Shown: positions 48,701 through 61,800, counted from the stretch's first letter. The stretch is DNA of 64,000 bases from Neopestalotiopsis rosae (GCA_023078685.1 JALGAS010000002.1:3162001-3226000); one strand, 5' to 3'. Notes: generated from the letters alone by a model not told the origin. Numbers and translations are program-made.

Positions 48701-50250
48701 TTGGGTTCTCCGGCCCGTGATATAGTCTCTCGGAGGACAGATGGGAGAGACAAAGTCTTACTTAGTCATTCAATAGCAGTTACAAAGAACCTAGACCTTT
48801 TTCCCTCCTTGTCCCCGGCCGGCATTGCACCCCATTACCCTGGCTGATCACCCTTAGTGGTAAGAAAGTGGGATTCGCGCGCCGAAAATGGTGAAAAACG
48901 TTGCTGATATGATGGTCAATGGGCTGATCTTGATTGCGGATACCTGGCCAGCCAGCGCGAGAAAAAAAAAAAACGGACGGCGCTGATTTTTCCAATTTGT
49001 TGACCAGGGACAGATCCCAGTTCGCGTTACGCGAACCCAAGGCCGTAGTTCTGGAGGAGGAAAAATAAATGGGCACAACTGCAAAATGCTGGGTGTAGAT
49101 TGGCCAGACTTGGCCATCTTTCCCCTTCATTGTGGGTCAATTTTGAAAGAGGAACCAGCCCAGGGCGAAATCAAGTGCCAGTGAGCACTCAACAAAGCGT
49201 TGAGGGAAAATAATGCATCACTGTACGTACACTGATTCTTGATCATATATACGGAACAATATTGTGGTAAGTCCAGTAAAGGTGACGTGCATCCGTATTT
49301 TATTAGACAGATGTTGACCATCTTCAACAAGATCGTATGCATCACACATTCTCGGTGCTTTCATAGTTTCCTTTCCCATTATTCGTTCCCTGCTCGACAT
49401 GAAGACCCTCGCGAAAGAGCCTAGGCTATGGTAGTCTTTGGACACCCGCTGTTCTCGTAAACGCCCACCGCCATTTCTCGGAGAAATTCCCGCAGGCTGC
49501 AAGAGGCCTCGCAATGGCCTGTCGTTTCAATGTGATTAATAGTTACATGTATGGAGAGTATGATGCTGGAAAAGTGGAAAGATCAGAAACAAAAGAAAGA
49601 TAAGATAAGAGCACCGGGCAGTGAACGAGAGATGACATGATCGGCAAGAGCGGTAGAAGCGTCGAATCTGCAGCGCAGGGGCGCGCAGTGTATTATTTGG
49701 TAGCTGACCGAGAGCCCGGTGACAAGACTCGTCGCTGTCCTTGGCTCGTCGGACTTCTATGGTAAACAGCAATGACCCCGGCGTCCCTGACGTATAGTGG
49801 CATTCGAATTGCCATTTGCGCGGTAGATGAGTGGGTAGGTAGGTGGAGAGTAAGGAGAATGGTATCGTCGTGAAACATGAAATCATGGGAGTCGCTTGCT
49901 CGAGCAGAAGGCCTTCCGGAGAATTGATAGCTGCCGATGGCCAAATATGAGATATCGAAGCATGGTGTGCCCCGTGATGGTCTAATAACCTCTTCTTCTT
50001 TCATGTCTGCCGCCTGCATATGGGTATTGAGTACAATGAGAAACGCAAAGTTGCACCGTGTGCCCCCCCTCCATTACAACGCTGAAAAATGAAAACACAA
50101 ATGTGAAGGAAAGAATGCTGGTTTAAGTGTAAAATTTATGCTTCGGTATGCGTCCGCGGTATGGTTCAAAAATTATGTCTCGGAATATTCTTCTCTTCTC
50201 TCTTCTTCATTTTTGTTGGCGAAAATGATATCGTCCGTGATATTATTTTC
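45733..50250. other. Gene-poor intergenic region
   Basis: About 4.5 kb upstream of the repeat-protein gene and downstream of the transcription factor. It contains a TACCTAGGTA palindrome at 46358-46367 and a variant near 47309-47321. Short frames (for example 46818-47030) have no recognisable content. No RNA gene seen. Confidence 0.45.
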
Positions 50251-52821
50251 TTAGATAATATTGGCGATACTGATTCGCTCAGTGTTCCGTTTCGCAGCAC
50301 CAGGCACTGGACTATTCCCAGCACTTTCTGGGCCGGTGGTGCCTGGCCGTGGAATGGACGGACTTGCCTCCATCTTGATCGGTGGAAGTGTTGGTGGAAG
50401 TGCTGGCGGAAGAGACTGGTGAGGTGCTGGAGGAGTATATGTAGGTGCAGCATTCCAGGGTCCTGTCGGGGCTCCGCGAAGAAGCCCGTCCAGTCGATCC
50501 CAGCCTCCCCAGTCTTGCAATTCTTCCTGGGCAAGGCCAGTTCTGTTCTCGACGCGTGTGAGGCCACCGCCTGCTGGAGCAGAGGTGATGGCTGCGTCTC
50601 GTTCTGCTCCAGCCCAGATCCAGCTTGTCTCACTGGCAGCCTGCAGATCAGCGCTTACATAGGTGAGCAACTCCTCATCGGCGAGTAGGCGATCCTGGAT
50701 TGCTTGGCTGGACGGAGGTTGATGTTGGTAACCCTGCAGCGGAATTGATCGTGGATAATAAGCAGCAAACTCTGAGCGCTTGCTGGATACAACCGAAATA
50801 AAAAATGATATAAATCTTCCACAAGGGATTGCAACATCTCGTCGCGCATCAATGGACTTCAGAGCGCGTACGCAGGTCGCTGCGTACTCATTGTGTCCTG
50901 TCAAAACGAGAAACAAGGCGGATCGGAATACATGCTGTGTCAACAGTGTATTTGCTGTGTCAGCGAGGCTCGCGTTGGTCCTTCCAATGAGTAGAGCCGT
51001 TTCGATCGCTGTGTGAGTGCATTGCTCTATAGCCACAGTTCGAACTCCGGGCGGGCAAGCTGGAGAGAGATTGTGCCGGTGAAGTAGGAGTCTGGTGCTG
51101 AGCAAGTAGGCGAGCGGCATAAGCATATGCGGAGGTATTGGTAGGTTGCTTGAAGGGTCGCAAGCAGCTGGGAAGGCTCTCTGGCATGCGATGAAGTGAG
51201 CGTCGAAGGTCGATAACCTCGTTGGTGCAATAGGAGTAGTCGCGGAAGCTTGAGCGATCGCGGGAATAGAACGGACAACGTTGATGATTACGTGAAGAGA
51301 GTGCGTTAGAGGCTCTACATTCACCAGGTGTACTGGACCCTCGGGAGACAGAAAGTGATCGTCGATAGGTTCGGGCAGAGCAACATCGCAGTCCGAATCG
51401 TGTATCAAAGCTGGCCGCCCGAGTTCCAGGGCCGTCATCCGGTCCACGATGTAAATGGCCCACCAAACCCTCCTCCTCATGTCGGCGTCCAGCCGGGACC
51501 GCGTCCCAGTTTCGAGATGTAGACCGAGATCCTGTGCTGCTCTTACCACGCCACCCAACCATGTCCAAGCCGCTGATTTGAGGTTCAACTCGTTTAGCGA
51601 AATAAATGTTAGAAGTGAAGCTCTGACGCTGTCGAGGTCAAAATCGTTGTTCCAAGGGTCCGTCATCGTCCTAGATACTTCCAAAAATTCTGCCGCCCGA
51701 TATGTGCGCTCCGGGTGCGGATCGGTACTAAACAAACTGCCTACAGCAAGAACGGCAAAGAATAGTGAAAGCCAGGATTTGGGCGCTCGTTGTATTCCGC
51801 CGGGTTGGTACAATTCTTCTACATCGTGCTGCAGCGTAGGCCAGTGTAGCAGTGGCATCATGACGTGGAGCGCGCCGTAGTACGAATGCAACAAGGCAGT
51901 CGTCGCTGCTTTCGGAGGCAGCTGTGGCAGCGGTGGGTCAAAGAGGATCGCTGACGGAGGTTGTCGATAGGGCATCGGCGGCTTGAACAGGCCTTTGGAG
52001 AAGTTTCGAAAGTTGGCTCGCTCCCTAGCTGGATCATGATTTGGCGCTGCCCGTTTCCGTTGCTTGGGGTTTGCATTGATCTCCGGGATGGGAACGGGAA
52101 GGTGATCTGTGCCCTCCATATCGATATCCATCTGGCCATCGCGCTCGCTGAGCATTCTCCTGAGATTGCTGTTCTCCCTCCGGACGCGCTCAATCTGCTT
52201 CTCCAGGTCTTGTACCTGTTTGATGGAAGACATTCGCCTATTGGTCTCCTTTGTGAACTGACATTTTACATTGCGACTAGAGCACTCGGAACAGCTCGTC
52301 GTCTCCGTGGCATCGCATTTAACCTTTCTCTCCCGGCAAGCATCACATGAAGGGTCCTTTCTCCTCTGCCGGTAGGCACGCTTTTGTGCTTGAACATTGG
52401 CTGACAACTGGGCGTTGGACAGCCCCGGTGTGCCTGCTACAGAGTCATTCGATGGTAGCGAGTCCCGACCCATTACTGAGTTTCCCGTCATTGGTGTATA
52501 TGGCTGAAAGACTGATTGTGTAGCGGATGGCAGAGGAGGAATTCCAATAGGCTGAGGGGCGTGAACAATGTTCGCCCTCGTGCTGCTTGTGCCCATCAAG
52601 CTGCCCAGATACTGAGCTGAAGGCTTTGGCGAAGTAGCCGAAGAAACCGAGGATGAGTCGTATGACCTTGTGGATGGATTGGGAGATCGAGGAAAAGGAT
52701 TGTGCGACGAAGTCGCCATCGCGGAGAATTTGTCACTCCAACAATCCTCGGCCTGATTGGGTGAACTCTCCACCGAATCCCCAATGGAATGGATACTAGG
52801 GAGTTGCCGGCTCAAAAACAT
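50251..52821 (-). CDS. Zn(II)2Cys6 fungal-specific transcription factor
   Basis: Single 856-residue frame from the ATG at 52821; an in-frame ATG at residue 35 is an alternative start. The binuclear zinc cluster is complete: Cys159-x2-Cys162-x6-Cys169-x7-Cys177-x2-Cys180-x6-Cys187, flanked by basic RQRRKDPS and followed by a linker and coiled coil (KQVQDLEKQIERVRRENSNL, 201-220) for dimerisation. The fungal-specific transcription factor middle domain spans roughly 300-560, with AAWTWLGGVVRAAQDLGLH and MRRRVWWAIYIVDRMTALELGRP. The C-terminus is Pro/Ala-rich and could activate transcription. Such proteins are nuclear and bind CGG-type sites. Its target pathway cannot be read from the neighbours. 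A TATA box lies about 280 nt upstream. Confidence 0.92.
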   Translation of the reverse strand: MFLSRQLPSIHSIGDSVESSPNQAEDCWSDKFSAMATSSHNPFPRSPNPSTRSYDSSSVSSATSPKPSAQYLGSLMGTSSTRANIVHAPQPIGIPPLPSATQSVFQPYTPMTGNSVMGRDSLPSNDSVAGTPGLSNAQLSANVQAQKRAYRQRRKDPSCDACRERKVKCDATETTSCSECSSRNVKCQFTKETNRRMSSIKQVQDLEKQIERVRRENSNLRRMLSERDGQMDIDMEGTDHLPVPIPEINANPKQRKRAAPNHDPARERANFRNFSKGLFKPPMPYRQPPSAILFDPPLPQLPPKAATTALLHSYYGALHVMMPLLHWPTLQHDVEELYQPGGIQRAPKSWLSLFFAVLAVGSLFSTDPHPERTYRAAEFLEVSRTMTDPWNNDFDLDSVRASLLTFISLNELNLKSAAWTWLGGVVRAAQDLGLHLETGTRSRLDADMRRRVWWAIYIVDRMTALELGRPALIHDSDCDVALPEPIDDHFLSPEGPVHLVNVEPLTHSLHVIINVVRSIPAIAQASATTPIAPTRLSTFDAHFIACQRAFPAACDPSSNLPIPPHMLMPLAYLLSTRLLLHRHNLSPACPPGVRTVAIEQCTHTAIETALLIGRTNASLADTANTLLTQHVFRSALFLVLTGHNEYAATCVRALKSIDARRDVAIPCGRFISFFISVVSSKRSEFAAYYPRSIPLQGYQHQPPSSQAIQDRLLADEELLTYVSADLQAASETSWIWAGAERDAAITSAPAGGGLTRVENRTGLAQEELQDWGGWDRLDGLLRGAPTGPWNAAPTYTPPAPHQSLPPALPPTLPPIKMEASPSIPRPGTTGPESAGNSPVPGAAKRNTERISIANII

Positions 52822-53096
52822 GCAGACCAGTGTTATTGCAAGTGTCCTTTGTTTTTTGGTTTTTGCGTGTGTGGTCCCAGTACCGAAGGACAGACAGGTC
52901 GGGTTGTGTCCCCCACTATGGAATGACTGGAAGGGCAGTCAGGATGACAATAGGCCAGTAGGCGAGCTGTACCTTATGCTCGTACGGGTGCTTCCGCAAG
53001 CTGGGAAGGTTTGCCAGACGAGAACAACCTGTTTAGTGTACGACCTTGCGAGTATCTGACCGGAGCAATGCGCTGTGCTACTTGTATGCCTCTGCG

Positions 53097-53108
53097 ACCT
53101 ATATAAGA
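53097..53108 (-). promoter_or_regulatory. TATA box of the Zn2Cys6 factor gene
   Basis: The minus strand reads CTTATATAGGTC here. A start of transcription near 53070 would give a leader of about 250 nt before the ATG at 52821. That leader is pyrimidine-rich, as is usual in these fungi. Confidence 0.5.
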
Positions 53109-53459
53109 GACCCAGAGTATGTGCCGCCAAGAGCCAGGGAGACACAAATCAGAGACCGTATGTGGAAAGTTTGCCTTGGATATACGGAGCAATCGTGATT
53201 AAGCATATGTCGTTTGCGGCTCTGTCCCTAGTATGTGTTCATGCTCGGTCTGTGGTTGGGTATCAAGAAAATGGAGGGAATTGCCTAAAAAGGAAGCCAG
53301 ACTGGCGAGAAGAGAAGTCGGCTCAGATAGAAAGAACAGAAATCGGAACAGTGGCACGAGGGGAGAGGGTTTTCAACACACGCACACTTTGTTGAAGAAG
53401 TAGTAGCTGTGAGTGTGTGAGAGAGACAGTGTGTGTGTGGATGATGCCGAGCCGCCGTA

Positions 53460-53491
53460 GAATCGTCGTCGTCGTTGTCGTCGTCGTCGTG
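53460..53491 (+). repeat. CGT trinucleotide microsatellite
   Basis: Near-perfect TCG/CGT units upstream of the Zn2Cys6 gene, close to a GT-rich stretch at about 53408-53440. Confidence 0.8.
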
Positions 53492-54544
53492 ATCCAAGCG
53501 AGAGGACGAGGGGGGGGGAACCAACAAGTCGGGATGACTACTACTACGTATACCGGCAGAGCAGTTTCCTAGTGACAACAGAGGTGGGAAGGAAGTCTGG
53601 AATCCGGCCTGATCAGAGGAGGAAGTAGGTAAACTACAATCTAGTCGAATCGCGGATGGCCATAATGGTTTATCCAACTAGACAGCTTCCCTGGTCGACT
53701 ACCGGGGCTCTCCGTGCGCCAAAGCAGAAATCGGACATATAATCTGGAGGGGTGAAATCCTCCCAAGGGACCCCCTTGCACCCCTGTAAATGACAAGCAG
53801 TGGGTGAGGAAAAAAAATAAAATACAAAAAACCGAACAGGGCTGTGAGTGATGTTCATGGACCAAATTCGCTAACGTGTTTCGAGATGGAGGTGGGTCGT
53901 CCTGGTCGCTGTACTCGGACGAGTCGCTACCTAGGGGAGCCCTTGACCCCTGCCGGCGCAAACCAAAGGGCAGCTCTGGTAAAAAGACAGGCAAGGACCG
54001 GCTCATTCATGGCGAATCGGCTACGTCTTGTCTATGGCGGCGGCGGCTGCTGCTGCTGCTTCTTCTTGCTGCTTGCTGCTGCTACTTCTACTCTTGTGAC
54101 TGACTGCATGGTGGTAGTAGAGTACGTAGTATGTCAGGTCCGCTGCCTACCAGCCCAGGACTTTTCGATAGTCCGTGCCATCATCTGGCTTCCAGTCTTT
54201 TCCCATGGCTAGGTACATTGCTAGAAGTTCTTTCTTTAGCAGTTGTGGCTGGCTGTGTGGTACAGATAGTAGTCAGCAATCATGTATATGCGCGTATGTA
54301 CCTGCCTCTCTCTGGCGAAGCAGAAATTTGAATTTTTCTTTTCTCCCTCTTCCCTTCCCTGCTATTTTTTCCTGAGTGAGATTCATGATAGGTGCAGCTG
54401 GGACCACAGATTGTCATGGATCCAGCTGCAGTTTGTGTGGACTTTCCGGCAGTGAAGAGTAGGTACCTAATGACCTAGTTACGATATACCATGTAATGTA
54501 CACGCACACACAACACGCAGCGCACCCACGCAACACATTGTAAC

Positions 54545-54620
54545 GCGCGCAAGCAAGCAAGCAGGTAGGCAAGCAGCCAGACAAGCATACTACACAGCCA
54601 GCAAGCCAGCAAGCCAGCAC
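54545..54620 (+). repeat. CAAG/CCAGCAAG short tandem repeat
   Basis: Imperfect runs of AAGC and then GCCAGCAA units over about 75 nt. Confidence 0.7.
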
Positions 54621-57600
54621 TGCGCGTGAGGAGAAGGATACCTACCTTGGTAGCAGCGCCAGCAAGCGAGGGCAGACTGGAGAAAGACTCAACGGAACGG
54701 ACGCCGGTATCTTACCTACATGAGCAGCCTCCCTCCCTCCACGCGTTACGGCAGCATCAAAGCCGTCGTCGCTAACATGGGTGGTCTGGTAGTGGATGGG
54801 GCCAAGAAGACCTTTGAGGATGGGGGGGAACATTCCGCAGTTGCAAGGTCCTAGGAAGGTCCAGCGTCTTTTTGCGTGGGTTAAGTGGTTCGGTACGTTT
54901 GTATTTGGAACGTATTTCGTCCCGTTGACCTAGCCAGTTTAGTACTTGGTAATCCTGGAGAAATACATGGGCCTGGGCACTTTGCACTTTCTGCTGGTTG
55001 GCTAGGCCTACTACAGGTAGTTAGGTACAGTCAGTCAGTGGAGGGCAGAAGGGTTGAGTGCAGTCGGGACTTTAGGAAGAGGGAAAGAACGAGGGAACAG
55101 GCACTGGAAGACCGACCAGACACCTGCAACCCAACATGAAGGAAAAGAGAGGGGAAGGGGGGTCCCCTAGCAGCCGGCACAGCACACTTTGGAATAGACT
55201 GACGGGTCTGACTAGACTACGCTGCTAGGTACAGGAGTTAGGGACTGGCAGTAGGTCAAAAAAAGTAATGGTATGCAACGTCTGCAACTCAAAAAGACTC
55301 AAGGCTGCACCACTTTTTTTTTCTCTATGCATACTAGTTGTAGCGCCCAATGGCTGAGACGGACGATACCAGCTTTCTGGTCGACCAGCAGGCCGGCTCC
55401 TCACTTTTTCCAGCGTTAGGTTAGTTGTTCGGTTATGCTAGTCGAGCCTGCATTAGGAGGGTATGATGTACATTCTAGACCCGGGCATTCAGTGAGGACT
55501 TGGGACATGGCGCGCGAATTTCATGCTTTGCTCTGCTCTGTTCTCCATCCTCCCAGCTTGGTTTTTTTACGGTTACCGAGAGAAGAGGAAAAATTCAAAG
55601 AATGAGTTGAGAAGTAGATTTTTGAAGGGCCACTAAGGTTAGCTTAGGTACTTGGCCCATCAGCACCCTCTCCACAGGGCAGGTTGATCTGCAACAGACG
55701 GTCAGGTAGGCAGGTAGGCACGTCTGCTATAACCATGAACGGGTCCGTATTGACTCAACAGTTTCTGAGATAAGCTCTTGGGTGAACATCTGAAGAGACA
55801 AGTGACAAAAGGTCTTGTTGACAGTAAAGCTGAAAGAAAGTGCATGAAAAGCTATGGATGCGAGACAATCTATGGCACTGCACTAACCACGTATGCAAGC
55901 AGGTAGAAAGGCAGGTACAACAATCCCTTGTAAGAACGAACGTCGAGTGTGTGTGGGCGTTCTCATATGATACTTGGTGGTAGTAGTCGCAAAACAAGGA
56001 CGAGCCTACAGAATACAGAATGCAGAATGCAGATACAGTCATCGGTACAATCACATCACCTTGCCTTTCCCTTTTGGCGCCCTTCACTCATTTTCCATCA
56101 GATCAATCTAAGTATGCATGTTTTCATGCATCAATCAATCAATGTGAGTGCACATGGGAATATTGTACCTGCACATAGACACCCAAGGCACCGCCTGGGG
56201 AGTCAGCGTGCCAGGGGTGTCTCATTGGGCGCGGGCGCAGGCCGCGAGGGCAGGTCGTGCAAAATCGGACATTTTTTTGGGTATTGCTGGCGTGGGTTCC
56301 CAAGAATGTCGGCAAGGTTCAAAACGGCAGGCATTGCTCAGACCACAGGGCCATTGAGGTGCTGCATTGGGCACACGCATGTCCAGATCGGTTCAAGAAG
56401 GACATGCATCATGAAAGGGGAAAAGGGCCAATGGACCCCTGGAACGGGTACGGGACGCAAAAACTGGAGATGGAGAAGGAGAGCTCACAGAGAAGCATCG
56501 GACGGCAATGAGATGATAGACTTCATCCCAAGTTATCCCCAAACATCAAGAGCGGCACACAGTCTCATCAGATGCCAAAAGGAGTAGTCATGAGAATAAT
56601 TATAGATCTGTTGCATCTACTATACAGGCATCAAGCCCAATCACGACGACTGGCATGACCGGGTACCTTTTTTTAAGTTGTTTCCAGAGATACATGCCAT
56701 TCTCTGCCCTTAAGATAACAACGCCGGTTGAGCGGCGCCACAGCACACAATTAGAACTAACTGTTGCAACTGCTTGGAGAAAACGAACGGGTGAATTCAA
56801 GCCACCGAAGTGTCACTCACTCTACTTTGCATGCCCGCTGGTCATGGTTGCTTGTATTGAACGGTACATTACTTACAGCTTAAATGGGGTCTCAAATGCC
56901 TGTACCGAATGTACCTACAGTGAGCGTCCCGAAAACTAAAACAATTCGGATCCGGGGCACGGGAAGGAGCTGTCCCGGTGCCTGGTGTCTGTCTTAGGTC
57001 AGCATACTTGCGAGCTTTCGTCGTCGCAGGAGTTCTTTTTTTATCTCGTTTCCAAACGTGATGCTGGTCCCCCTTCCAGTCGACTTACAGCACTGTACAG
57101 AGTACAGTACCTACCTACAAGCTACCGCACATACAATCCCGCTCAGCAACAGGAAACGGGCCAGGGGAGACAGACGTCCTCATTTGTGGTTCGCCTAAAC
57201 ATGTGGTGGCGCATCGCAAAGCGGCATTTTTCCCAGAGTGTCAAAAAAGACCCCACCGTTATTGAGTCGAGTCGGGGTCCCGTCGTCCCCCTCATTCGCG
57301 AGAAGTCACGAACGAACCGAATGACTAGACGAGGTTACTATCACTCATACAACCAACGAATAATTCAAGCGACAGCCAGGAACCCAGTCAATCAGACAAC
57401 CAGGCCCGGCGCCTCGCTAACACGCACGCAGCAGATTAGACTCTACACTGCCTATTTTACCTATCTAGGTATTGTATACTGCATGCCTCCATACAATTGC
57501 TGCAACTCTGTACTGCCACGCCTCCGGCAAGCCTGTTCCGGAGCTCGATGCTGTGATAGTTGGGATCGGCCACGACTGCGAATTGGGAAGCCACAGATGG

Positions 57601-58692
57601 TCCCTCAATTGAGATTTTCCAGTTGCCTTAGCTCCCGGCCTCGTTTCTTTCCTTCGCAATACCTACCTGTTCCGTTGCCCACATGTAGTCCTCTGGTGTG
57701 CCACAGATCTACAAATCTCGACGTCTATTCTCGCGCGATCTACTGTAGTAGGAACCCTTTGGTGCTTTGACGACGTTGTAGGTCGTGTGGAGAACCCATC
57801 CGTAAGGCTACATAGCGCTCTTGGAATGGCAAGTCTGTCTGCTGCTAATTCCGCCCTGCAAGGTCCGGACGGTCTTTTTTCTCGTGCATCGACTTTCTGT
57901 GCTTTTCCCAATACGCATATCCTCAGCTGTCTGTGCGAATCAAGAAGGTGTGCCACCTGCCTTCTGCTGCGCGCTATCCAATCGCCATGGTGCGCATCCC
58001 CATCAAGCGACTCGCAATGGCTAGTGGACATGAATCTTATGACAATCGGCGGCCTTCCTGGTAGCTACAGCGCGGAAAGACATCCCACAAGGTGAGCCAC
58101 CCGGTACGTGTGCAGGTCGCCCCTCTTGTGTCATGATGGATCTTGGGTTATTGCTGCACTGCGGCGGCGGTATGACACACACACATACACACATCTCTTT
58201 ACACCTACATAGTACACGGCCATGTGGGTGTGGAGTCGTAATATCAAGGCGGATGCTCGCGGCTGATAGGCGCCGGAACGACGAGAATTCGACTGAATAT
58301 TGTCGGAACGCTACCTTTGTCTTTCGGATACTGGCAGGCGGCGCTTCATAGCAAAGGCACCTCTTCTTTCAATCGTGGATTTACTTACCTATCTATCAAT
58401 TCCTCCACCAGTTTCCAGTTTCGTCATTTGCAATAGTCTCCGCACGTGGGAAACAGAGTTCAGCCACGCCCGAAAGAACACGTGCGCGAAATGAGGAACC
58501 GAAATTCTCCACGTTCGGGGATTATCATATCACTACAACGTCGTGCTACTACCATGAAGGTCACCATTATGCGTGCTGAACAAGGCCCAGGAAGTTGCCG
58601 AATTGGTTGGACGTGCAGTCAAGGTAGTCTAGTTTTTTGCGCTTGAAGTGGTCAAGCTCGGGGAGAAGACCGACCACAAGAATCATCAGTTT

Positions 58693-58841
58693 TGGTATGA
58701 GCTGGTCATGCGCTCCCGGACAAGCGTCGCTACAAGTTACCAGGACCCTTGACCTGTGCAAGGGAAAGAGGCATAGCGGCTGGTATGAGCTGGTCATGCG
58801 ACGAGACAAGGTCGCTACGACCAGGACCCTTGAGCCAGTGC
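58693..58841 (+). repeat. Imperfect tandem duplication with period about 88 nt
   Basis: TGGTATGAGCTGGTCATGCG occurs at 58693 and again at 58781. Each copy is followed by a diverged block with GACAAG, GTCGCTAC and CAGGACCCTTGA, ending near GTGCA. The copies differ by small indels, so the duplication is not very recent. Confidence 0.8.
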
Positions 58842-61800
58842 AATAATCGAAACTCCAGATCTAGCGGCTTCCGTCCGACGACTGGGGTTGACCGACAATT
58901 GGGGTTGTCCACGTTGGCTTGAGAATCGACACTGTCCACACCCATCTGTCAGACAGTCAGTGTCCAACGTTGGCTTGAGCAGTTCCGGTGCAATAACCAG
59001 GGGCCAGGTACGCAAAGCTAACAGAGAAACCAAGATGATCACTGCACCTTGCCTTGCAGGCTGTCATAATCCCAGCAACGACGAGTAGAGGTTGCTGGAG
59101 TTGCCTCTCATCAGTCATGGATGTTACGGGTGCTTCCGGTCAAAGCAATCATACAATGGCGCCGTGAGTTGAGAGAGAGATATCACCTCGACCCACGCAT
59201 GAAATAAATCTTTCCTTTCTTTTCCCCTTCCCACAGCACGGTCTGGACCAATGATGTTGTTCAATGATGCCAACTTCTTCATCCAACAAGTTGTAGCTTT
59301 GACCAGCCAGACTGCTGCTGGTCACATTTGATGTCTCGCTTGTAACGAGATGCAACAATGGACGAGCTTGCTTCATGACAAGATATCGGGCATAGCTACC
59401 GGCGCATTCTTACAACCTATGTGTCTGCGTGGTAGCTTGACCGACTAGAGTTGACCACAAGCCATGCTTAATGAGGACAAGTCAGCATCGCAACACGACT
59501 CTCATCTAAGCGAAACAGGCCTGCAAGAACGAGGGTCGCCGGAGTCATCTTCCAGGCCGCCCCGCGTGTGAATCCGGAGTACCGGCCGCTTAGCCTCGAG
59601 GGCTATGTCTGAAAGTCGGCCTACTTTGTATTGGATGGGATTGGCAGCCGGGTATAAACCTGGTCACCTATACTTCCGGCACGAGCCGGGGCGAGACTGC
59701 TCTTTCTTCAAGACTAAACTCGTACTGCTACTATGATAAATTACCCAATACCGCAAATGCACATGAAAAGTAGGATCGCCAGGGGCAGTCAGCCAGGGCC
59801 AGGTTACCTTTTAGCACTGCTAATTGAAATTGGACTGCAGTGCCCCAGGAACTTAATAGCATCTTGAAAGTATTTTGTAATCCACTTGAAAGCACGCTTC
59901 GGCGGTGATATCGCAGCCATTTTTGAGCTCAGGTAGGCGCGGAATATGATCACCAAACCAAAGGGACATCAGATCATTTATGTATATTGGACCACGTATC
60001 GCGGTAACACCACTTGTCCCCCAAACCGGTTGTTTCATACGGACACTGGGGCGCCGGTTCTCACCGCGCGTGGCCCTGGCTGTGGGGCACGAACCGGGAG
60101 ACATTAGGAAAGGAAAAACATGTATGGCCATGAGGAAAAGAAAACAAGAAGCCAGAAGCTATCTGCCGATCATGGCTGTGCGCTCGGCATAACTGGGTCT
60201 CGCCATATCATCATAATCAATTATCACAAGTAATACTCAAAACAAAAACGAGATACAGAAGAGAAAGAAAACTAAGGGCACCCCATCCTGCACGTACTGG
60301 TTTCGGCTGGAAAGTTTACAGGTACTGTACGTGCATACAGGAAGAGACTCGGAAGCTGCCAAGCCAAGCAGAGAAAAATGACAATTACCTCCCCGGTACT
60401 CGTAGTATATGAGCTGCATCTTACTTTACCAGGTCAACCTAGCGAGCTCACAGCAAGCTGGCCCCGCGGGTCCTTTTCACCTTCAACTCCAGCCCAGCCT
60501 TCTTTTCTCGGGCGCTGATCCGGCGTTGGCAGAGTCATTTCAGGGGCCAAGTCAGATTTTACTAAGCTACCAAAGCTACTAGCTGCACATGGCTACACTA
60601 CACCGCGTTGCATCCCCAGAATTTAGTGCAAAATGGTCCAAGATTAGTGGTGGTAAAGTACCTAGTGCACCTACCATGGCCACTACACTACAGCTAAGAG
60701 TAGCAGTTGCGATCAGCAGATTCCGGGAACATGGATTGCGTTTCATGGCGTCGGGAAGGTCCCGACTTTAGGCTTGCCTTATTCCCCTTTGTACTTTCCT
60801 GGCTGTACGTACGTATCTTAAGGTTAGTGGTTGTAGGCAGGTACGATAGTCTGGTAGGTTAGGTGTGTCGCAGCAGCCTACCTACTCTTCTCCTCTGCCT
60901 CATCATATTCATCTACTACCAGAATCCGCTTCAATTCACGATGGCTTGCTCTCAAAATGATTGCACCTCAATGCAGGTAATGCTGTTTCCAAATCCTAGA
61001 CAAAGCACTGTCAAAAACGTTTCCCCCCCTCGATGCGCATGCGAGCTTCCCTTCCCTGCGATCGGTCAGGGAACTGCCATATGCTTTGCTGTGTCGCCCT
61101 GGGTCTCCTCCATCATCATGGAACTGCCGCCGCTGGCCGGGTCCTATTCTAAACGATCTGCAACGAGCCACCAAGGAGGCTACAGTGCATGTGTCACCTC
61201 TCATCCGGCTTACCCTCGGGCAAAACAATCTAGAGCTTGGAAACAGCCGAATTTCAAAAGAGAAAAAGAAAAAAACCATGCTCTCAAGCTCGATAACCAC
61301 CTCCTACTAATATGACTGCTACCTAGCAGATTGCTACTATTAACAGTGCTCCGGCCGGTCTGTTCACTACGTCTCGGCCGGGCTGGTAGTCCAGGTCAAT
61401 TGTGCGGCTACTAAATCCCAACGATCTGAGCCCTAGTTACTACCGGTACGCCAACGTTGGGCGGCTGATGACGCTATACAGAGCTAACGAAAGTCACCCT
61501 CCGCCTCTTATTACTTAGCAAGCTCTGGGGGTCTCTGGGAACCGGATGGCGCGTCAATCTCAATCAGCGATTTCTCGGTTCATTCCGAGCACTACCTAGG
61601 TGTTCTACCTGGCTATCTCACCAGCCTGCGAAACGCAACCATGCCCGTGGCCCATGTTTCTTCATAAAAAGGTTATCGTTTGCGCGGTGCGGTAGCTACG
61701 TACTCCGTAAGCCAGAGACAGCTCAGCAACAAAAAGCGCCAAGCTGCCAAGGCCTGACGTCTCGTTGTCGAGTGCCGAAGCGGAGGTCGAGCAGGTCTCA

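Noticed and set aside
31000..53000. A secondary-metabolite cluster built around the FAD oxidase and Zn2Cys6 factor
   Set aside because: No polyketide synthase, peptide synthetase, terpene synthase or P450 is present, and the genes between are housekeeping or unknown.
55949..56587. 212-codon plus-strand open frame
   Set aside because: Starts at GTG; no domain, and Arg/Gly/His-rich sequence without pattern.
56985..57770. 261-codon plus-strand open frame
   Set aside because: Opens at GTG, not ATG, with no recognisable motif; composition looks like translated non-coding DNA.
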